64,000 nucleotides of DNA from Martinezella tropici (GCF_008370325.1 NZ_VNIP01000006.1:434001-498000); one strand, 5' to 3'. Shown: positions 1 to 9,644, numbered from the stretch's first letter. A program made the numbers and translations. Notes: generated from the sequence alone by a model not told the origin.

Positions 1-597
1 ACCATCAACGGCGACGCCAATGTTCCCTTCTACAAGGAACTGGGCAACCAGGGCGTCAAGGCCGAGGACATCCCGGTCGTCGCCTTCTCGGTCGGCGAAG
101 AAGAGCTTGCCGGCGTCGACACCAAGCCGCTGGTCGGGCATCTCGCCGCCTGGAACTACTTCCAGTCGGTCGATACCCCCGCCAACGCCGCCTTCATCAA
201 GGAATGGCACGCCTACACCAAGAGCGACAAGCGCGTCACCAACGACCCGATGGAAGCCGCCTATATCGGCTTCAACATGTGGGTGAAGGCTGTCGAGAAG
301 GCCGGCACGACCGATCCGGACAAGGTGATCGACGCGCTCGTCGGCGTCTCGGTTCCGAACCTCACCGGTGGCACCGCCACCATGATGCCGAACCACTACA
401 TCACCAAGCCGGTGCTGATCGGTGAAGTGCAGGAGAACGGCCAGTTCGACGTCGTTTCGCAGACCCCAGCAGTGGTCGGCAAGGAATGGTCAGACTACCT
501 GCCGGACAGCAAGGATCTGATCTCGGATTGGCGCATGCCGATGAACTGCGGCAACTTTAACGTTTCCACCGGCAAGTGCGGCGGCAAGGGTTCTTGA
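1..597 (+). CDS. urtA: UrtA, urea ABC transporter substrate-binding protein (3' part)
   Basis: The window opens inside this gene. The frame is open from base 1 for 198 codons to a TGA at 595-597, so the signal peptide and N-terminal lobe lie upstream. It is the C-terminal part of the periplasmic urea receptor that delivers urea to the UrtBCDE importer. Segments such as GHLAAWNYFQS, DPMEAAYIGFNMW and the closing DWRMPMNCGNF are typical of the UrtA branch of the type I amide/branched-chain amino-acid binding proteins. The identity is reinforced by urtB, C, D and E following in canonical order. A hairpin in the 72-bp gap to urtB may let the binding protein be made in excess over the membrane parts. 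Confidence 0.93.
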   Translation, partial: TINGDANVPFYKELGNQGVKAEDIPVVAFSVGEEELAGVDTKPLVGHLAAWNYFQSVDTPANAAFIKEWHAYTKSDKRVTNDPMEAAYIGFNMWVKAVEKAGTTDPDKVIDALVGVSVPNLTGGTATMMPNHYITKPVLIGEVQENGQFDVVSQTPAVVGKEWSDYLPDSKDLISDWRMPMNCGNFNVSTGKCGGKGS

Positions 598-621
598 TAT
601 CAGCCCAGATGACGCAAGACC

Positions 622-652
622 GCTGCGGGCAGGCTTTTCTGCCCGCGGCAGC
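622..652 (+). other. Intergenic hairpin between urtA and urtB
   Basis: GCTGCGGGCAG (622-632) can pair with CTGCCCGC plus GCAGC (639-652) across a six-base loop, with a small bulge. No T-run follows. It is therefore more like an mRNA-stabilising or processing hairpin behind a binding-protein gene than a full terminator. This is inferred from position and structure only. Confidence 0.5.
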
Positions 653-669
653 TTGAGGGGACAAGCCTA

Positions 670-2295
670 ATGTTCGACAAATTCGTTTACCGCATGGCCT
701 TGGCGCTGGTCGTCGGCTTCTGCCTGATGCTGGCGCTGACGGCGACGAGCCTGCGCGCCCAGGAGGACGCCCACGGCCTGATCAATTCGCTCGGGCAGGC
801 CAATTTCCAGAAGGCCGGCGAGATCGTTCAAGATCTGGCGAAAACAGGTGATCCCAAAGTGGTGCCGGCATTGCAGGCCTTCTCGGACGGCGACCTCTAT
901 ATAAGAAAATCCGACAACCAAGTGTTCATCGCCAAGTCTTCCGGCGACATGATGGATCTGGTGGATCCGCTGACCGGGCAAGCGGCCGGCCAGGAAGCCA
1001 AGGACAATCTCGGCAAGATCAAGATCAACAACAATCTGCGCCGCGCGGTTCGCGCGGCTCTTGGCGGTCTGACGCTGATGAGCCCGGATCGCGCAACGCG
1101 GCTCTCGGCCGCGCAATCCGTTTTGAAGGCCCCAAGCGCGGATTCGCTTGATGCCGTCGAGACCGCGCTGCAGAGCGAGAAGGACGGAGAAATTCGCGGC
1201 GTGCTTGAGCGCGCAAGGGCTGTTGCCGTGCTCGGTTCGGATCGCCCGGTGGAAGACAAGAAGGCGGCGATCGAGACGATCAAGAACGAAGGCGGCCGGG
1301 ATGTGATCGGCCTTCTTTCTTCTGTATCTGTTGATGATAGCCTCAAGCCGGATGTCGCTGCCGCCATTGCCGGCATTCAGGAGCAGTTGAAGTTCTGGGA
1401 TGCGGTGCAGAACGTCTGGTACGGTCTGTCGCTCGGCTCCGTGCTGCTTCTGGCTGCCATCGGCCTCGCCATCACCTTCGGCGTCATGGGCATCATCAAC
1501 ATGGCGCATGGCGAGATGGTGATGCTCGGCGCCTATTCGACCTTCGTGGTTCAAAGCATCATTCGGACCTCATATCCCCAACTGTTCGACTGGTCGCTGG
1601 CGATTGCGTTGCCGGTCGCCTTCATCGTCACCGGCGCCGTCGGCCTCGTCATCGAGCGCGGCGTCATTCGCTTCCTCTATGGCCGGCCGCTTGAGACGCT
1701 GCTTGCCACCTGGGGCATTTCGCTGATCCTGCAGCAAGCGGTGCGCTCGATCTTCGGGCCGACCAACCAGGAGGTCGGCAACCCCTCGTGGATGTCGGGC
1801 TCGTTCGACTTCGGCTATCTCTCCGTTACCTGGAACCGGCTCTGGATCATCGTCTTTGCGCTCGGCGTCTTCGTGGCGCTGTTGCTTCTCCTCAAGCGTT
1901 CAGCCTTCGGGCTGCAGATGCGGGCGGTGACGCAGAACCGGCGCATGGCGTCCTCGATGGGGATCCGCACATCCTGGGTCGATGCCTTCACCTTTGCGCT
2001 GGGGTCGGGCATTGCCGGCATGGCGGGTGTCGCGCTCTCGCAGATCGACAACGTCTCGCCTAATCTTGGCCAGAGCTACATCATCGACAGTTTCATGGTG
2101 GTGGTCTTCGGCGGGGTCGGCAATCTCTGGGGGACGCTTGTCGGCGCCTTCTCGCTCGGCATCCTCAACAAGTTCCTCGAACCCTATGCGGGAGCGGTCC
2201 TCGGCAAGATCCTCGTTCTCGTCCTCATCATCCTCTTTATTCAGAAACGTCCGCGCGGGCTCTTCGCGCTCAAGGGAAGGGCGGTGGAAGCATGA
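670..2295 (+). CDS. urtB: UrtB, urea ABC transporter permease
   Basis: Inner-membrane permease of the urea importer, 541 residues. It begins with a hydrophobic signal-like segment ending near ALTATSLRAQ. A soluble region of about 220 residues follows, as is usual for UrtB but absent from LivH-type permeases. About eight membrane segments follow from residue 255 on, including the LivH-like ITFGVMGIINMAHGEMVMLG. A GAGGGG ribosome-binding site precedes the ATG at 670. The stop overlaps the urtC start by 4 bases (ATGA), indicating translational coupling. Confidence 0.95.
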   Translation: MFDKFVYRMALALVVGFCLMLALTATSLRAQEDAHGLINSLGQANFQKAGEIVQDLAKTGDPKVVPALQAFSDGDLYIRKSDNQVFIAKSSGDMMDLVDPLTGQAAGQEAKDNLGKIKINNNLRRAVRAALGGLTLMSPDRATRLSAAQSVLKAPSADSLDAVETALQSEKDGEIRGVLERARAVAVLGSDRPVEDKKAAIETIKNEGGRDVIGLLSSVSVDDSLKPDVAAAIAGIQEQLKFWDAVQNVWYGLSLGSVLLLAAIGLAITFGVMGIINMAHGEMVMLGAYSTFVVQSIIRTSYPQLFDWSLAIALPVAFIVTGAVGLVIERGVIRFLYGRPLETLLATWGISLILQQAVRSIFGPTNQEVGNPSWMSGSFDFGYLSVTWNRLWIIVFALGVFVALLLLLKRSAFGLQMRAVTQNRRMASSMGIRTSWVDAFTFALGSGIAGMAGVALSQIDNVSPNLGQSYIIDSFMVVVFGGVGNLWGTLVGAFSLGILNKFLEPYAGAVLGKILVLVLIILFIQKRPRGLFALKGRAVEA

Positions 2296-3452
2296 TCACG
2301 GCCTTTATCCTCCGCTCGCTCGACCGGCGCATCAGCATCGCGATCGCCATCCTGCTTGCCGCCGCCGTGCTTGTACCGCTGTCGAACCTCCTGCTGCCGG
2401 AAACGAGCGCATTGCATGTACCCACCTATCTGATGTCGCTGTTCGGCAAGTATCTGACCTATGCACTGCTAGCCCTGGCGCTCGATCTCGTCTGGGGCTA
2501 TTGCGGCATTCTCTCGCTCGGTCACGGCGCCTTCTTCGCGCTTGGCGGCTATGCTATGGGCATGTATCTGATGCGGCAGATCGGCTCGCGCGGCACCTAC
2601 GGCAATCCGCTGCTGCCCGACTTCATGGTCTTTTTGAACTGGAAGGAACTGCCGTGGTTCTGGCATGGATTCGATCAGTTCTGGTTCGCCATGCTGATGG
2701 TCCTTGTCGCACCCGGCCTGCTTGCCTTCGTCTTCGGCTGGTTTGCCTTCCGCTCGCGCGTCAACGGCGTCTATCTGTCGATCATCACGCAGGCGATGAC
2801 CTATGCGCTGCTGCTTGCTTTCTTCCGCAACGACATGGGATTCGGCGGCAATAATGGCCTGACCGACTTCAAGGATATTCTCGGCTTCAACATCCAGGCC
2901 GATGGCACCCGTGCCGTGCTCTTTGCCGTGACGGCGGTGTTCCTGGCGCTGGCGCTGATGCTGTCCTCGGCCGTCGTCCGTTCGAAGTTCGGCAAGGTGC
3001 TTGTGGGTGTGCGCGATGCGGAAAGTCGCACGCGTTTCCTCGGCTATCGCGTCGAACATATGAAGCTCTTCGTCTTCGTCGTCTCGGCGATGATGGCGGG
3101 GATCGCCGGCGCCCTCTACGTTCCGCAGATCGGCATCATCAACCCCGGCGAATTCGCTCCTGCCAATTCGATCGAAGTGGTCATCTGGACGGCGGTGGGC
3201 GGCCGGGCGACGCTGATTGGGCCGATCATCGGCGCTATCCTCGTCAATGGTGGCAAGACTGTCTTTACCGGCCTGTTTCCCGAGTTTTGGCTCTTCGCGC
3301 TCGGTGGGTTGTTCGTCGCGGTGACGCTGTTCCTGCCGAAGGGCATCGTCGGAACGATCGCTCCTTATATCGGCCGCAAGCATAGACCGGCGACACCGCA
3401 GTCCAAGGTCGCGGAAGACGAAGCCAGCAAGCCCGTACAGGCGGCGGAGTGA
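2292..3452 (+). CDS. urtC: UrtC, urea ABC transporter permease
   Basis: Second membrane subunit of the urea importer, 386 residues, LivM-like. It carries the conserved ALALDLVWGYCGILSLGHGA segment near residue 60, the later SRVNGVYLSIITQAM stretch, and FRNDMGFGGNNGLTDF, which is characteristic of UrtC. The start overlaps the end of urtB (2292-2295) and the stop lies 4 bases before urtD, so it sits in the middle of a tight operon. The C-terminal 30 residues are hydrophilic and cytoplasmic. Confidence 0.95.
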   Translation: MITAFILRSLDRRISIAIAILLAAAVLVPLSNLLLPETSALHVPTYLMSLFGKYLTYALLALALDLVWGYCGILSLGHGAFFALGGYAMGMYLMRQIGSRGTYGNPLLPDFMVFLNWKELPWFWHGFDQFWFAMLMVLVAPGLLAFVFGWFAFRSRVNGVYLSIITQAMTYALLLAFFRNDMGFGGNNGLTDFKDILGFNIQADGTRAVLFAVTAVFLALALMLSSAVVRSKFGKVLVGVRDAESRTRFLGYRVEHMKLFVFVVSAMMAGIAGALYVPQIGIINPGEFAPANSIEVVIWTAVGGRATLIGPIIGAILVNGGKTVFTGLFPEFWLFALGGLFVAVTLFLPKGIVGTIAPYIGRKHRPATPQSKVAEDEASKPVQAAE

Positions 3453-3456
3453 GACC

Positions 3457-4212
3457 ATGATCCCGGACATTAAACCCAACAGCATGCTCTACCTCAACAA
3501 CGTCTCGGTATCCTTCGACGGCTTCAAGGCTTTGAACTCGCTGTCGATCGTCATTGAGCCGGGCGAGCTTCGCGCCATCATCGGCCCGAACGGCGCCGGC
3601 AAGACCACGATGATGGATATCATCACCGGCAAGACGCGACCCGACGAGGGCGAAGTGTTCTTCAACGGCCAGGTCGACCTCACCAAGAAGGACGAGGCTG
3701 ATATCGCCCAGCTCGGTATCGGACGGAAATTCCAGAAGCCGACCGTCTTCGAAAGCCATACGGTCTGGGACAATCTTGAACTGGCGCTCAACCGCAGTCG
3801 CGGCGTCTTCGCGACGCTCTTCTACCGGCTGACGCCGGCCGATCGCGATCGTATCGAGGAAATCCTCGAGACTGTGCGGCTTTCGCATCGGCAGGACGAG
3901 CTGGCGGCAAATCTTTCACACGGCCAGAAGCAGTGGCTGGAGATCGGCATGCTGCTTGCGCAGGAGCCGAAGCTCCTGCTGGTCGATGAACCGGTGGCGG
4001 GCATGACGGACGCCGAGACGGCTGAGACGGCGGTGCTCTTGAAGGAGATTGCCAAGACGCGCTCGGTCGTGGTGGTCGAACACGATATGGGCTTCATCCG
4101 CGATCTCGGCGTCAAGGTGACGTGTCTCGCGGAAGGGTCGGTTTTGGCGGAAGGATCGATCGATTTCGTCAGCAGCGATCCGAAGGTGATCGAGAATTAT
4201 CTGGGGCGGTGA
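3457..4212 (+). CDS. urtD: UrtD, urea ABC transporter ATP-binding protein
   Basis: One of the two ATPases of the urea importer, 251 residues, LivG-like. Walker A is GPNGAGKTT (about residues 43-51), the signature is LSHGQKQWLEIGM, and Walker B is LLLVDEPVAGM. The H-loop lies in VVVVEHDMGFI. The ATG at 3457 has a GGAG box 6 bases upstream; an internal ATG at 3484 (MLYLNNVSV) is a possible alternative. urtE starts one base after its stop. Confidence 0.95.
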   Translation: MIPDIKPNSMLYLNNVSVSFDGFKALNSLSIVIEPGELRAIIGPNGAGKTTMMDIITGKTRPDEGEVFFNGQVDLTKKDEADIAQLGIGRKFQKPTVFESHTVWDNLELALNRSRGVFATLFYRLTPADRDRIEEILETVRLSHRQDELAANLSHGQKQWLEIGMLLAQEPKLLLVDEPVAGMTDAETAETAVLLKEIAKTRSVVVVEHDMGFIRDLGVKVTCLAEGSVLAEGSIDFVSSDPKVIENYLGR

Positions 4213-4213
4213 G

Positions 4214-4909
4214 ATGCTGACAGTCGAAAACGCAAATCTCCATTATGGCGCCGCACAGGCGCTGCGCGGCATCTCCGTCAAGGCGGAAATGGGCAAGATC
4301 ACCTGTGTCCTCGGGCGTAATGGCGTCGGCAAAAGCTCGCTCTTGCGCGCCGTCACCGGGCAGCATGCGCTGTCGGCCGGCACGGTTGCGTTCAATGGCG
4401 TAACGCTGAACGGCATGGCGCCGTTCGCGCGCGCCAAGCAGGGGATCGGCTATGTGCCGCAGGGACGCGAGATATTTCCGCTTTTAACCGTGAAGGAAAA
4501 TCTCGAAACCGGCTATGCACCGCTTTCTCGCCGCGACCGCAGCATTCCCGATGATATCTACAGCCTGTTTCCCGTGTTGAAATCCATGCTGTCGCGCCGC
4601 GGCGGCGATCTCTCGGGCGGCCAGCAGCAGCAATTGGCGATCGGGCGGGCGATGGTGACGCGGCCGAAGATACTGGTTCTGGACGAACCGACCGAGGGCA
4701 TCCAGCCGTCGATCATCAAGGATATCGGCCGAGCGATCCGCTATCTCAGGGATTCCACCGGCATGGCGATCCTGCTGGTCGAGCAATATCTCGATTTCTG
4801 CCGCGAGCTTGCCGATTATGTCTACATCATGGATCGCGGCGAGATCGTGCATGAGGGGTTGGCGGAAACGCTGGATACGCCGGAGGCCCGCCGGCATCTG
4901 ACCGTCTGA
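4214..4909 (+). CDS. urtE: UrtE, urea ABC transporter ATP-binding protein
   Basis: Second ATPase of the urea importer, 231 residues, LivF-like. Walker A is GRNGVGKSSLL, the signature is LSGGQQQQLAIGRA and Walker B is ILVLDEPTEGIQPSI. The LVEQYLDFC motif near the end holds the H-loop region, with Gln in place of His as is usual in LivF/UrtE. It closes the urtABCDE transport operon. A 163-bp gap without a clear terminator separates it from ureD, so read-through into the urease genes is possible. Confidence 0.95.
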   Translation: MLTVENANLHYGAAQALRGISVKAEMGKITCVLGRNGVGKSSLLRAVTGQHALSAGTVAFNGVTLNGMAPFARAKQGIGYVPQGREIFPLLTVKENLETGYAPLSRRDRSIPDDIYSLFPVLKSMLSRRGGDLSGGQQQQLAIGRAMVTRPKILVLDEPTEGIQPSIIKDIGRAIRYLRDSTGMAILLVEQYLDFCRELADYVYIMDRGEIVHEGLAETLDTPEARRHLTV

Positions 4910-5072
4910 GGCGACTGCCTTTCTTTTCGGCTTTTGACGAAAAATGCGGCTGACATGACTGATAATGGGCCGATATCACGTGGCATCGCATAAGGCACAG
5001 AAATTGCTTGCGTTTATTCCTTGCCGGGTTTCAATGACCGGTCGTGGAATGGTGTGGTGTGTGGAGAGGCAG

Positions 5073-5894
5073 ATGGCGATGACGGCGGCAGGCACGAGAC
5101 CGCAGAGGGCGCGTGGTCGCGGCCATCTTGCGGCCAAGTCGCTTGGCGGCCGTACGCGCCTTGCCGAGCTCTTTCAGGAAGGGGCTGCCAAGATCAGGCT
5201 GCCGGAGACCTTCGACCATTCCATGGAAGCCGTCATCATCAACACCGCCGGCGGTTTGACAGGCGGCGATAGAATGGATTGGAGCGTCGTCGCCGCGCCG
5301 GGCACGCGCATCGATGTGACGACGCAGGCCTGCGAGAAGATCTACAAGGCTTCTGCTGGTACCGCCGGGGTGGAGACATCCATAAGGGTTGGTGCCGGCG
5401 CGCGGGTCGATTGGCTGCCGCAGGAGACCATCCTGTTCGATCGGGCATCGCTTTCGCGTGCGCTGAATGTAGAGCTTGACGACACAGCCGAATTCCTCGC
5501 CGTCGAGGCGATCCTGCTCGGGCGGAAAGCCATGGGCGAGGCCATGGAGCAGGGGCTGTTCCGCGATCGCTGGCGCATCCGTCGCGGCGGACGGCTTGTC
5601 CATGCCGAGGAGCTGCGTCTGGACGGCGATGTGGCCGCATTGACTGCCAAGGCGGCTGTCCTGGGTGGTCAAGTTGCCTTTGCGACCCTGCTGTATGTCG
5701 GGCCGCAGGCCGAGGCCTATCTCGGCCGTATCAGGCCGCTCCTCGAAAACCATATGGGCGGCGCCAGCCAATGGGGCGAGAAGCTCGTCGTGCGCCTTGC
5801 CGCCGCCGATGGTTTCGCGCTCAGAAAAATCCTCATCCCGATCATTTCCGTCTTGCGCAATGGAGCGCCTGTGCCGAAAGTCTGGAACCTGTAG
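5073..5894 (+). CDS. ureD: UreD, urease accessory protein
   Basis: UreD (UreH) is the scaffold that binds apo-urease and with UreF and UreG delivers nickel. The protein is 273 residues from the ATG at 5073 ([11 protein letters not shown]), which has a GAGAGG box just upstream. The frame stays open upstream to 4965, but that extension has no ribosome-binding site and is unlike UreD. Family features are [11 protein letters not shown], the conserved [11 protein letters not shown] and [11 protein letters not shown] early in the protein, and [10 protein letters not shown] in the middle. It is the first gene of the urease cluster. Confidence 0.93.
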   Translation: MAMTAAGTRPQRARGRGHLAAKSLGGRTRLAELFQEGAAKIRLPETFDHSMEAVIINTAGGLTGGDRMDWSVVAAPGTRIDVTTQACEKIYKASAGTAGVETSIRVGAGARVDWLPQETILFDRASLSRALNVELDDTAEFLAVEAILLGRKAMGEAMEQGLFRDRWRIRRGGRLVHAEELRLDGDVAALTAKAAVLGGQVAFATLLYVGPQAEAYLGRIRPLLENHMGGASQWGEKLVVRLAAADGFALRKILIPIISVLRNGAPVPKVWNL

Positions 5895-5918
5895 TCCTAG
5901 AAATCACATAGGTAGGCG

Positions 5919-6221
5919 ATGAACCTCACTCCGAGAGAAAAAGACAAGCTGCTGATTTCCATGGCGGCGATGGTGGCGCGGCGGCGGCTGGAGCGCGGCG
6001 TCAAGCTCAATCATCCCGAAGCCATCGCGCTGATCACGGACTTCGTGGTCGAAGGCGCGCGCGACGGCCGGCCGGTTGCCGAGCTTATGGAGGCCGGCGC
6101 CCATGTCATCACCCGCGATCAGGTGATGGAAGGCATCGCCGAGATGATTCACGACGTTCAGGTCGAGGCGACGTTCCCCGACGGCACCAAGCTCGTGACC
6201 GTCCACGAGCCGATCCGGTGA
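5919..6221 (+). CDS. ureA: Urease subunit gamma
   Basis: Small structural subunit of urease, 100 residues, the normal UreA length. It starts [12 protein letters not shown] and contains [14 protein letters not shown] and [20 protein letters not shown], all hallmark UreA segments. Together with UreB and UreC it forms the (ABC)3 cytoplasmic enzyme hydrolysing urea to ammonia and carbamate. It is 24 bases downstream of ureD and separated from ureB by a small DUF1272 gene, a non-standard insertion. Confidence 0.97.
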   Translation: MNLTPREKDKLLISMAAMVARRRLERGVKLNHPEAIALITDFVVEGARDGRPVAELMEAGAHVITRDQVMEGIAEMIHDVQVEATFPDGTKLVTVHEPIR

Positions 6222-6228
6222 AGCTGCC

Positions 6229-6483
6229 ATGCTGGAACTGAGACCCAATTGCGAATGCTGCGACAGGGATTTGCCACCGGACAGCGAGGAGGCGATGATC
6301 TGCACTTTCGAGTGCACCTTCTGCGCCGATTGCGCCGATACGGTGCTGGACGGCGTCTGCCCGAATTGCGGCGGTGACTTCGTTCGGCGGCCCATCCGCC
6401 CGTTGGCGTTGCTTGCCAAATATCCCGCTTCGACCAAGCGTGTTCTGAAAGCTGAGGGATGCGCGCCCGTCCGGGCTGCATGA
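6229..6483 (+). CDS. DUF1272 small zinc-ribbon-like protein
   Basis: An 84-residue protein beginning [19 protein letters not shown]. Paired cysteines (C8/C11, then [11 protein letters not shown] and CPNCGGDF) look like two metal-binding knuckles. This matches the DUF1272 family, whose function is unknown. It lies 7 bases behind ureA and 10 bases before ureB, so it must be cotranscribed with the urease subunits. Whether it helps urease (for example in metal handling) or is a passenger cannot be told from sequence. Confidence 0.85.
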   Translation: MLELRPNCECCDRDLPPDSEEAMICTFECTFCADCADTVLDGVCPNCGGDFVRRPIRPLALLAKYPASTKRVLKAEGCAPVRAA

Positions 6484-6493
6484 GGAGAGAACC

Positions 6494-6799
6494 ATGATCC
6501 CAGGTGAAATCATCGCCGCAGGTGGCGACATCGAACTCAATGCCGGAGCGCCGACCGTGACGCTGGAGGTTTCCAATACCGGCGACCGGCCGGTGCAGGT
6601 CGGCAGCCACTATCATTTTGCGGAAACCAATGCGGGGCTTTCCTTCGACCGCAACAAGGCGAAAGGGATGCGGCTCGATATTCCAGCCGGAACCGCCGTG
6701 CGTTTCGAACCGGGACAGACACGTTCGGTCACCCTGATCCCGCTGTCGGGCAAGCGCGAAGTCTACGGCTTCCGCCAGCAGGTCATGGGCAAGCTTTAG
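6494..6799 (+). CDS. ureB: Urease subunit beta
   Basis: Second small subunit of urease, 101 residues. It starts [16 protein letters not shown] and carries the diagnostic [19 protein letters not shown] and the closing [16 protein letters not shown]. It packs between UreC and UreA and does not carry active-site residues. A GGAGAG ribosome-binding site precedes the ATG at 6494. It is split from ureA by the DUF1272 gene and from ureC by two more inserted genes. Confidence 0.97.
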   Translation: MIPGEIIAAGGDIELNAGAPTVTLEVSNTGDRPVQVGSHYHFAETNAGLSFDRNKAKGMRLDIPAGTAVRFEPGQTRSVTLIPLSGKREVYGFRQQVMGKL

Positions 6800-6814
6800 G
6801 GTAGGAGAAGCTCG

Positions 6815-7252
6815 ATGCCGATGAAATTGCTTGTGTCTGCCGCGGCTCTTGCCACAGCCCTCGTCTGCGGTCCCGCCTTTGCGCAGACCAATGCGGATGA
6901 ACCGAAGGTCGATTGCGCCAAGGCGGAGACGCAGCTGGACCTGAACACTTGCAGTGCGCTCGATTTCGACAAGGCCGACAAGGCGCTGAACGCGCAATAC
7001 AGGAAGACGCGCGCGGCAATGGTCGCCATCGATTCGGATCTCGACAATAACATGAAGGGCGCGGAAAAGGCGCTCATCAAGGCGCAGCGCGCCTGGGTGG
7101 ATTATCGCGACGGCGAGTGCGAGGCGCAGGGTTTTCAGGCGCGCGGTGGCTCCATGGAGCCCATGCTTGTTTCCGGTTGCAAAGCTGATTTGACCAAGAA
7201 GCGAACGAAGGAATTGAAGGATCTCGCCGCGGGGCCGGAGGGCAATCAGTGA
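6815..7252 (+). CDS. LprI-like (DUF1311) secreted protein
   Basis: A 145-residue protein with a clear Sec signal peptide (MPMKLLVSAAALATALVCG...AFAQ). The mature part has the DUF1311/LprI N-terminal pattern: DCAKAETQLDLNTC near the start, the coiled ADKALNAQYRKTRAAM stretch, and AQRAWVDYRDGECEAQ, with four cysteines probably in disulfides. Some LprI proteins inhibit lysozyme; the role here is unknown. It lies 15 bases behind ureB and overlaps the next gene by 4 bases (GTGA), so it belongs to the urease operon. Confidence 0.85.
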   Translation: MPMKLLVSAAALATALVCGPAFAQTNADEPKVDCAKAETQLDLNTCSALDFDKADKALNAQYRKTRAAMVAIDSDLDNNMKGAEKALIKAQRAWVDYRDGECEAQGFQARGGSMEPMLVSGCKADLTKKRTKELKDLAAGPEGNQ

Positions 7253-7893
7253 GCTTGAGGCGCACCATGATGATCGTCGGCAATGGTGAGATCGCGGCAG
7301 GCGCAGCAGCCGTCATCGATGCCGCCGATCTCGTGATCCGCTTCAACGATTGTCGCTCGATGGGGGCCGGCGGCAGCCGCACCGATGTCGTCGCCGTCTG
7401 CAACACGGGCCGGCCGGCGCGCGCCATGCTCGGCTCGGCCGAGTGGCGCAAGAGCCCCGCCGTCGCCTCCGCATCCGAAATCTGGAGCGTGCGTGATCCA
7501 GGAAAATTCGCTGCGCTGCGGGCGTCGCTGGCGATCTCGCATCCGGAACTCGATGATTTCTGCGATGATTATACCGATCAGTTCGCCGCCTTCTGCCATG
7601 CCACGGGCAAACGGCATGTCGTGATCGATCAATCCGTTCACGAAGGCGTGGACGCGGCGTTGGCGGGTTACGATCCCGGCTCCTACGTGGTGCCGAGCAG
7701 CGGCATGATCGTGATTGCCGATGTGCTGTTGCGCCATCCCGACGACGATATCGCCATTACCGGCTTCAGCCACACGGGCTGGGAAGAACATCCGTTTGCC
7801 GCCGAGAAACGGCTGGTGAACGCTTACATATCCGTCGGCCGCCTGCGGCGCCTTGCCGACACGAACCTCATCTCTGCCTCCCAAGGAGACTGA
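7249..7893 (+). CDS. GT29 (sialyltransferase)-like protein in the urease operon
   Basis: A 214-residue protein whose GTG start overlaps the stop of the preceding gene; ATG 7267 (MMIVGNG) is an alternative start. Proteins at this position in rhizobia are usually labelled only urease operon accessory protein. The sequence shows the sialylmotif pattern of glycosyltransferase family 29: a motif-L-like IVGNG (9-13) followed by D24, D27 and IRFN (30-33); a motif-S-like VPSSGM (148-153) then ITGF (170-173); a histidine at 175; and a motif-VS-like H181-x4-E186. There is no signal peptide or membrane anchor, unlike eukaryotic enzymes. No donor or acceptor can be named. The family assignment is my inference from motif order. 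Confidence 0.7.
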   Translation: MSLRRTMMIVGNGEIAAGAAAVIDAADLVIRFNDCRSMGAGGSRTDVVAVCNTGRPARAMLGSAEWRKSPAVASASEIWSVRDPGKFAALRASLAISHPELDDFCDDYTDQFAAFCHATGKRHVVIDQSVHEGVDAALAGYDPGSYVVPSSGMIVIADVLLRHPDDDIAITGFSHTGWEEHPFAAEKRLVNAYISVGRLRRLADTNLISASQGD

Positions 7894-7896
7894 TCC

Positions 7897-9609
7897 ATGC
7901 CCTACAAGATTTCCCGCGCCGCCTATGCCAACATGTTCGGACCGACCGTCGGCGACAAGGTTCGGCTGGCCGATACCGAATTGTTCATCGAGGTGGAGAA
8001 GGATTTCACCACCTATGGCGAGGAAGTGAAGTTCGGCGGCGGCAAGGTCATCCGCGATGGCATGGGCCAGAGCCAGGTGACGCGCGCCAACGGTGCCGTC
8101 GATACCGTCATCACCAATGCGCTGATCCTCGACCATTGGGGGATCGTGAAAGCGGATATCGGCTTGAAGGACGGCCGCATCATCGCGATCGGCAAGGCCG
8201 GCAATCCGGACATGCAGCCTGATGTCAACATCATCGTCGGACCGGGCACGGAAGCGATCGCGGGCGAGGGCAAGATCGTCACCGCCGGCGGCATGGACAG
8301 CCATATCCATTTCATCTGCCCGCAGCAGATCGAGGAAGCCCTGATGTCGGGCATCACCACCATGCTCGGCGGCGGTACCGGCCCGGCCCATGGGACGCTG
8401 GCAACGACCTGCACGCCTGGCCCCTGGCATCTGGCGCGCATGATCGAAGCTTTCGATGCCTTTCCGATGAATATCGGCTTGTCGGGCAAGGGCAATGCGT
8501 CCTTGCCCGCTGCCCTGGAAGAGATGGTGCTTGGCGGTGCTTGCTCGCTCAAGCTGCATGAGGACTGGGGCACGACACCGGCGGCGATCGACTGCTGCCT
8601 CAGCGTTGCCGATGAATACGACGTTCAGGTGATGATCCACACGGATACCTTGAACGAAAGCGGCTTTGTCGAGGATACGATCGGCGCCATCAAGGGGCGT
8701 ACGATCCATGCATTCCATACCGAGGGCGCAGGCGGCGGGCACGCGCCCGATATCATCAAGATCTGCGGCCAGTCGAACGTCATCCCGTCATCGACCAATC
8801 CGACGCGTCCCTATACGGTTAATACGATTGCCGAGCATCTGGATATGCTGATGGTCTGCCATCACCTGTCGCCGTCAATCCCGGAGGATATCGCCTTTGC
8901 CGAAAGCCGAATCCGCAAGGAGACGATTGCCGCGGAGGATATTCTCCACGATATCGGCGCCTTCTCGATCATTTCATCCGACAGTCAGGCCATGGGCCGC
9001 GTCGGTGAAGTGGCAATCCGCACCTGGCAGACCGCCGACAAGATGAAGCGCCAGCGCGGCCGCCTGGCGCAGGAGATTGGCGACAACGACAATTTCCGGG
9101 TGAAGCGCTACATCGCCAAATATACGATCAACCCGGCGATCGCGCATGGCGTCAGCCATGAGGTCGGTTCGATCGAAGTCGGCAAGCGTGCCGATCTGGT
9201 ATTGTGGAATCCGGCCTTCTTCGGTGTGAAACCGGAGATGGTGCTGCTCGGTGGGTCCATTGCCGCGGCGCCCATGGGCGACCCGAATGCTTCGATCCCG
9301 ACGCCACAGCCGATGCACTACCGGCCGATGTTCGGCGCCTACGGCAAGAATCGGACGAACTCCTCCGTGACCTTCGTTTCGCAGGCCGCTTTCGATGCCG
9401 GGCTTGCCGGCAAGCTCGGCGTCGCCAAGGCGCTGCTGCCTGTCAGGAACACCCGCGGCGGCATCTCCAAGGCATCGATGATCCATAACAGCCTCACGCC
9501 GCATATCGAGGTGGATCCAGAAACCTATGAAGTGCGCGCCGATGGCGAGCTCCTGACCTGCGAGCCGGCGACGCTGCTGCCGATGGCGCAGCGTTATTTC
9601 CTGTTCTGA
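7897..9609 (+). CDS. ureC: Urease subunit alpha (catalytic)
   Basis: Catalytic subunit of urease, 570 residues, full length. The nickel ligands and catalytic residues are all present: H136 and H138 (SHIHF), K219 (SLKLHEDW, the lysine that becomes carbamylated and bridges the two nickel ions), H248 (MIHTD), H274 ([10 protein letters not shown]), the flexible-flap histidines H322/H323 (MVCHHLS) and D362 (SSDSQAMG). An AAGGAG box precedes the ATG. A strong hairpin terminator follows at 9645-9669, so the structural genes end here and the accessory genes ureEFG are transcribed from further downstream. Confidence 0.98.
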   Translation: MPYKISRAAYANMFGPTVGDKVRLADTELFIEVEKDFTTYGEEVKFGGGKVIRDGMGQSQVTRANGAVDTVITNALILDHWGIVKADIGLKDGRIIAIGKAGNPDMQPDVNIIVGPGTEAIAGEGKIVTAGGMDSHIHFICPQQIEEALMSGITTMLGGGTGPAHGTLATTCTPGPWHLARMIEAFDAFPMNIGLSGKGNASLPAALEEMVLGGACSLKLHEDWGTTPAAIDCCLSVADEYDVQVMIHTDTLNESGFVEDTIGAIKGRTIHAFHTEGAGGGHAPDIIKICGQSNVIPSSTNPTRPYTVNTIAEHLDMLMVCHHLSPSIPEDIAFAESRIRKETIAAEDILHDIGAFSIISSDSQAMGRVGEVAIRTWQTADKMKRQRGRLAQEIGDNDNFRVKRYIAKYTINPAIAHGVSHEVGSIEVGKRADLVLWNPAFFGVKPEMVLLGGSIAAAPMGDPNASIPTPQPMHYRPMFGAYGKNRTNSSVTFVSQAAFDAGLAGKLGVAKALLPVRNTRGGISKASMIHNSLTPHIEVDPETYEVRADGELLTCEPATLLPMAQRYFLF

Positions 9610-9644
9610 GGCCGTTTCCAGGCACGACCATCGGCGAATTTGAG

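Noticed and set aside
667..1554. Minus-strand ORF of 295 codons opposite urtB
   Set aside because: It lies entirely antisense to a well-supported gene, is rich in His/Arg/Asp as reverse frames of GC-rich genes are, and matches no family.
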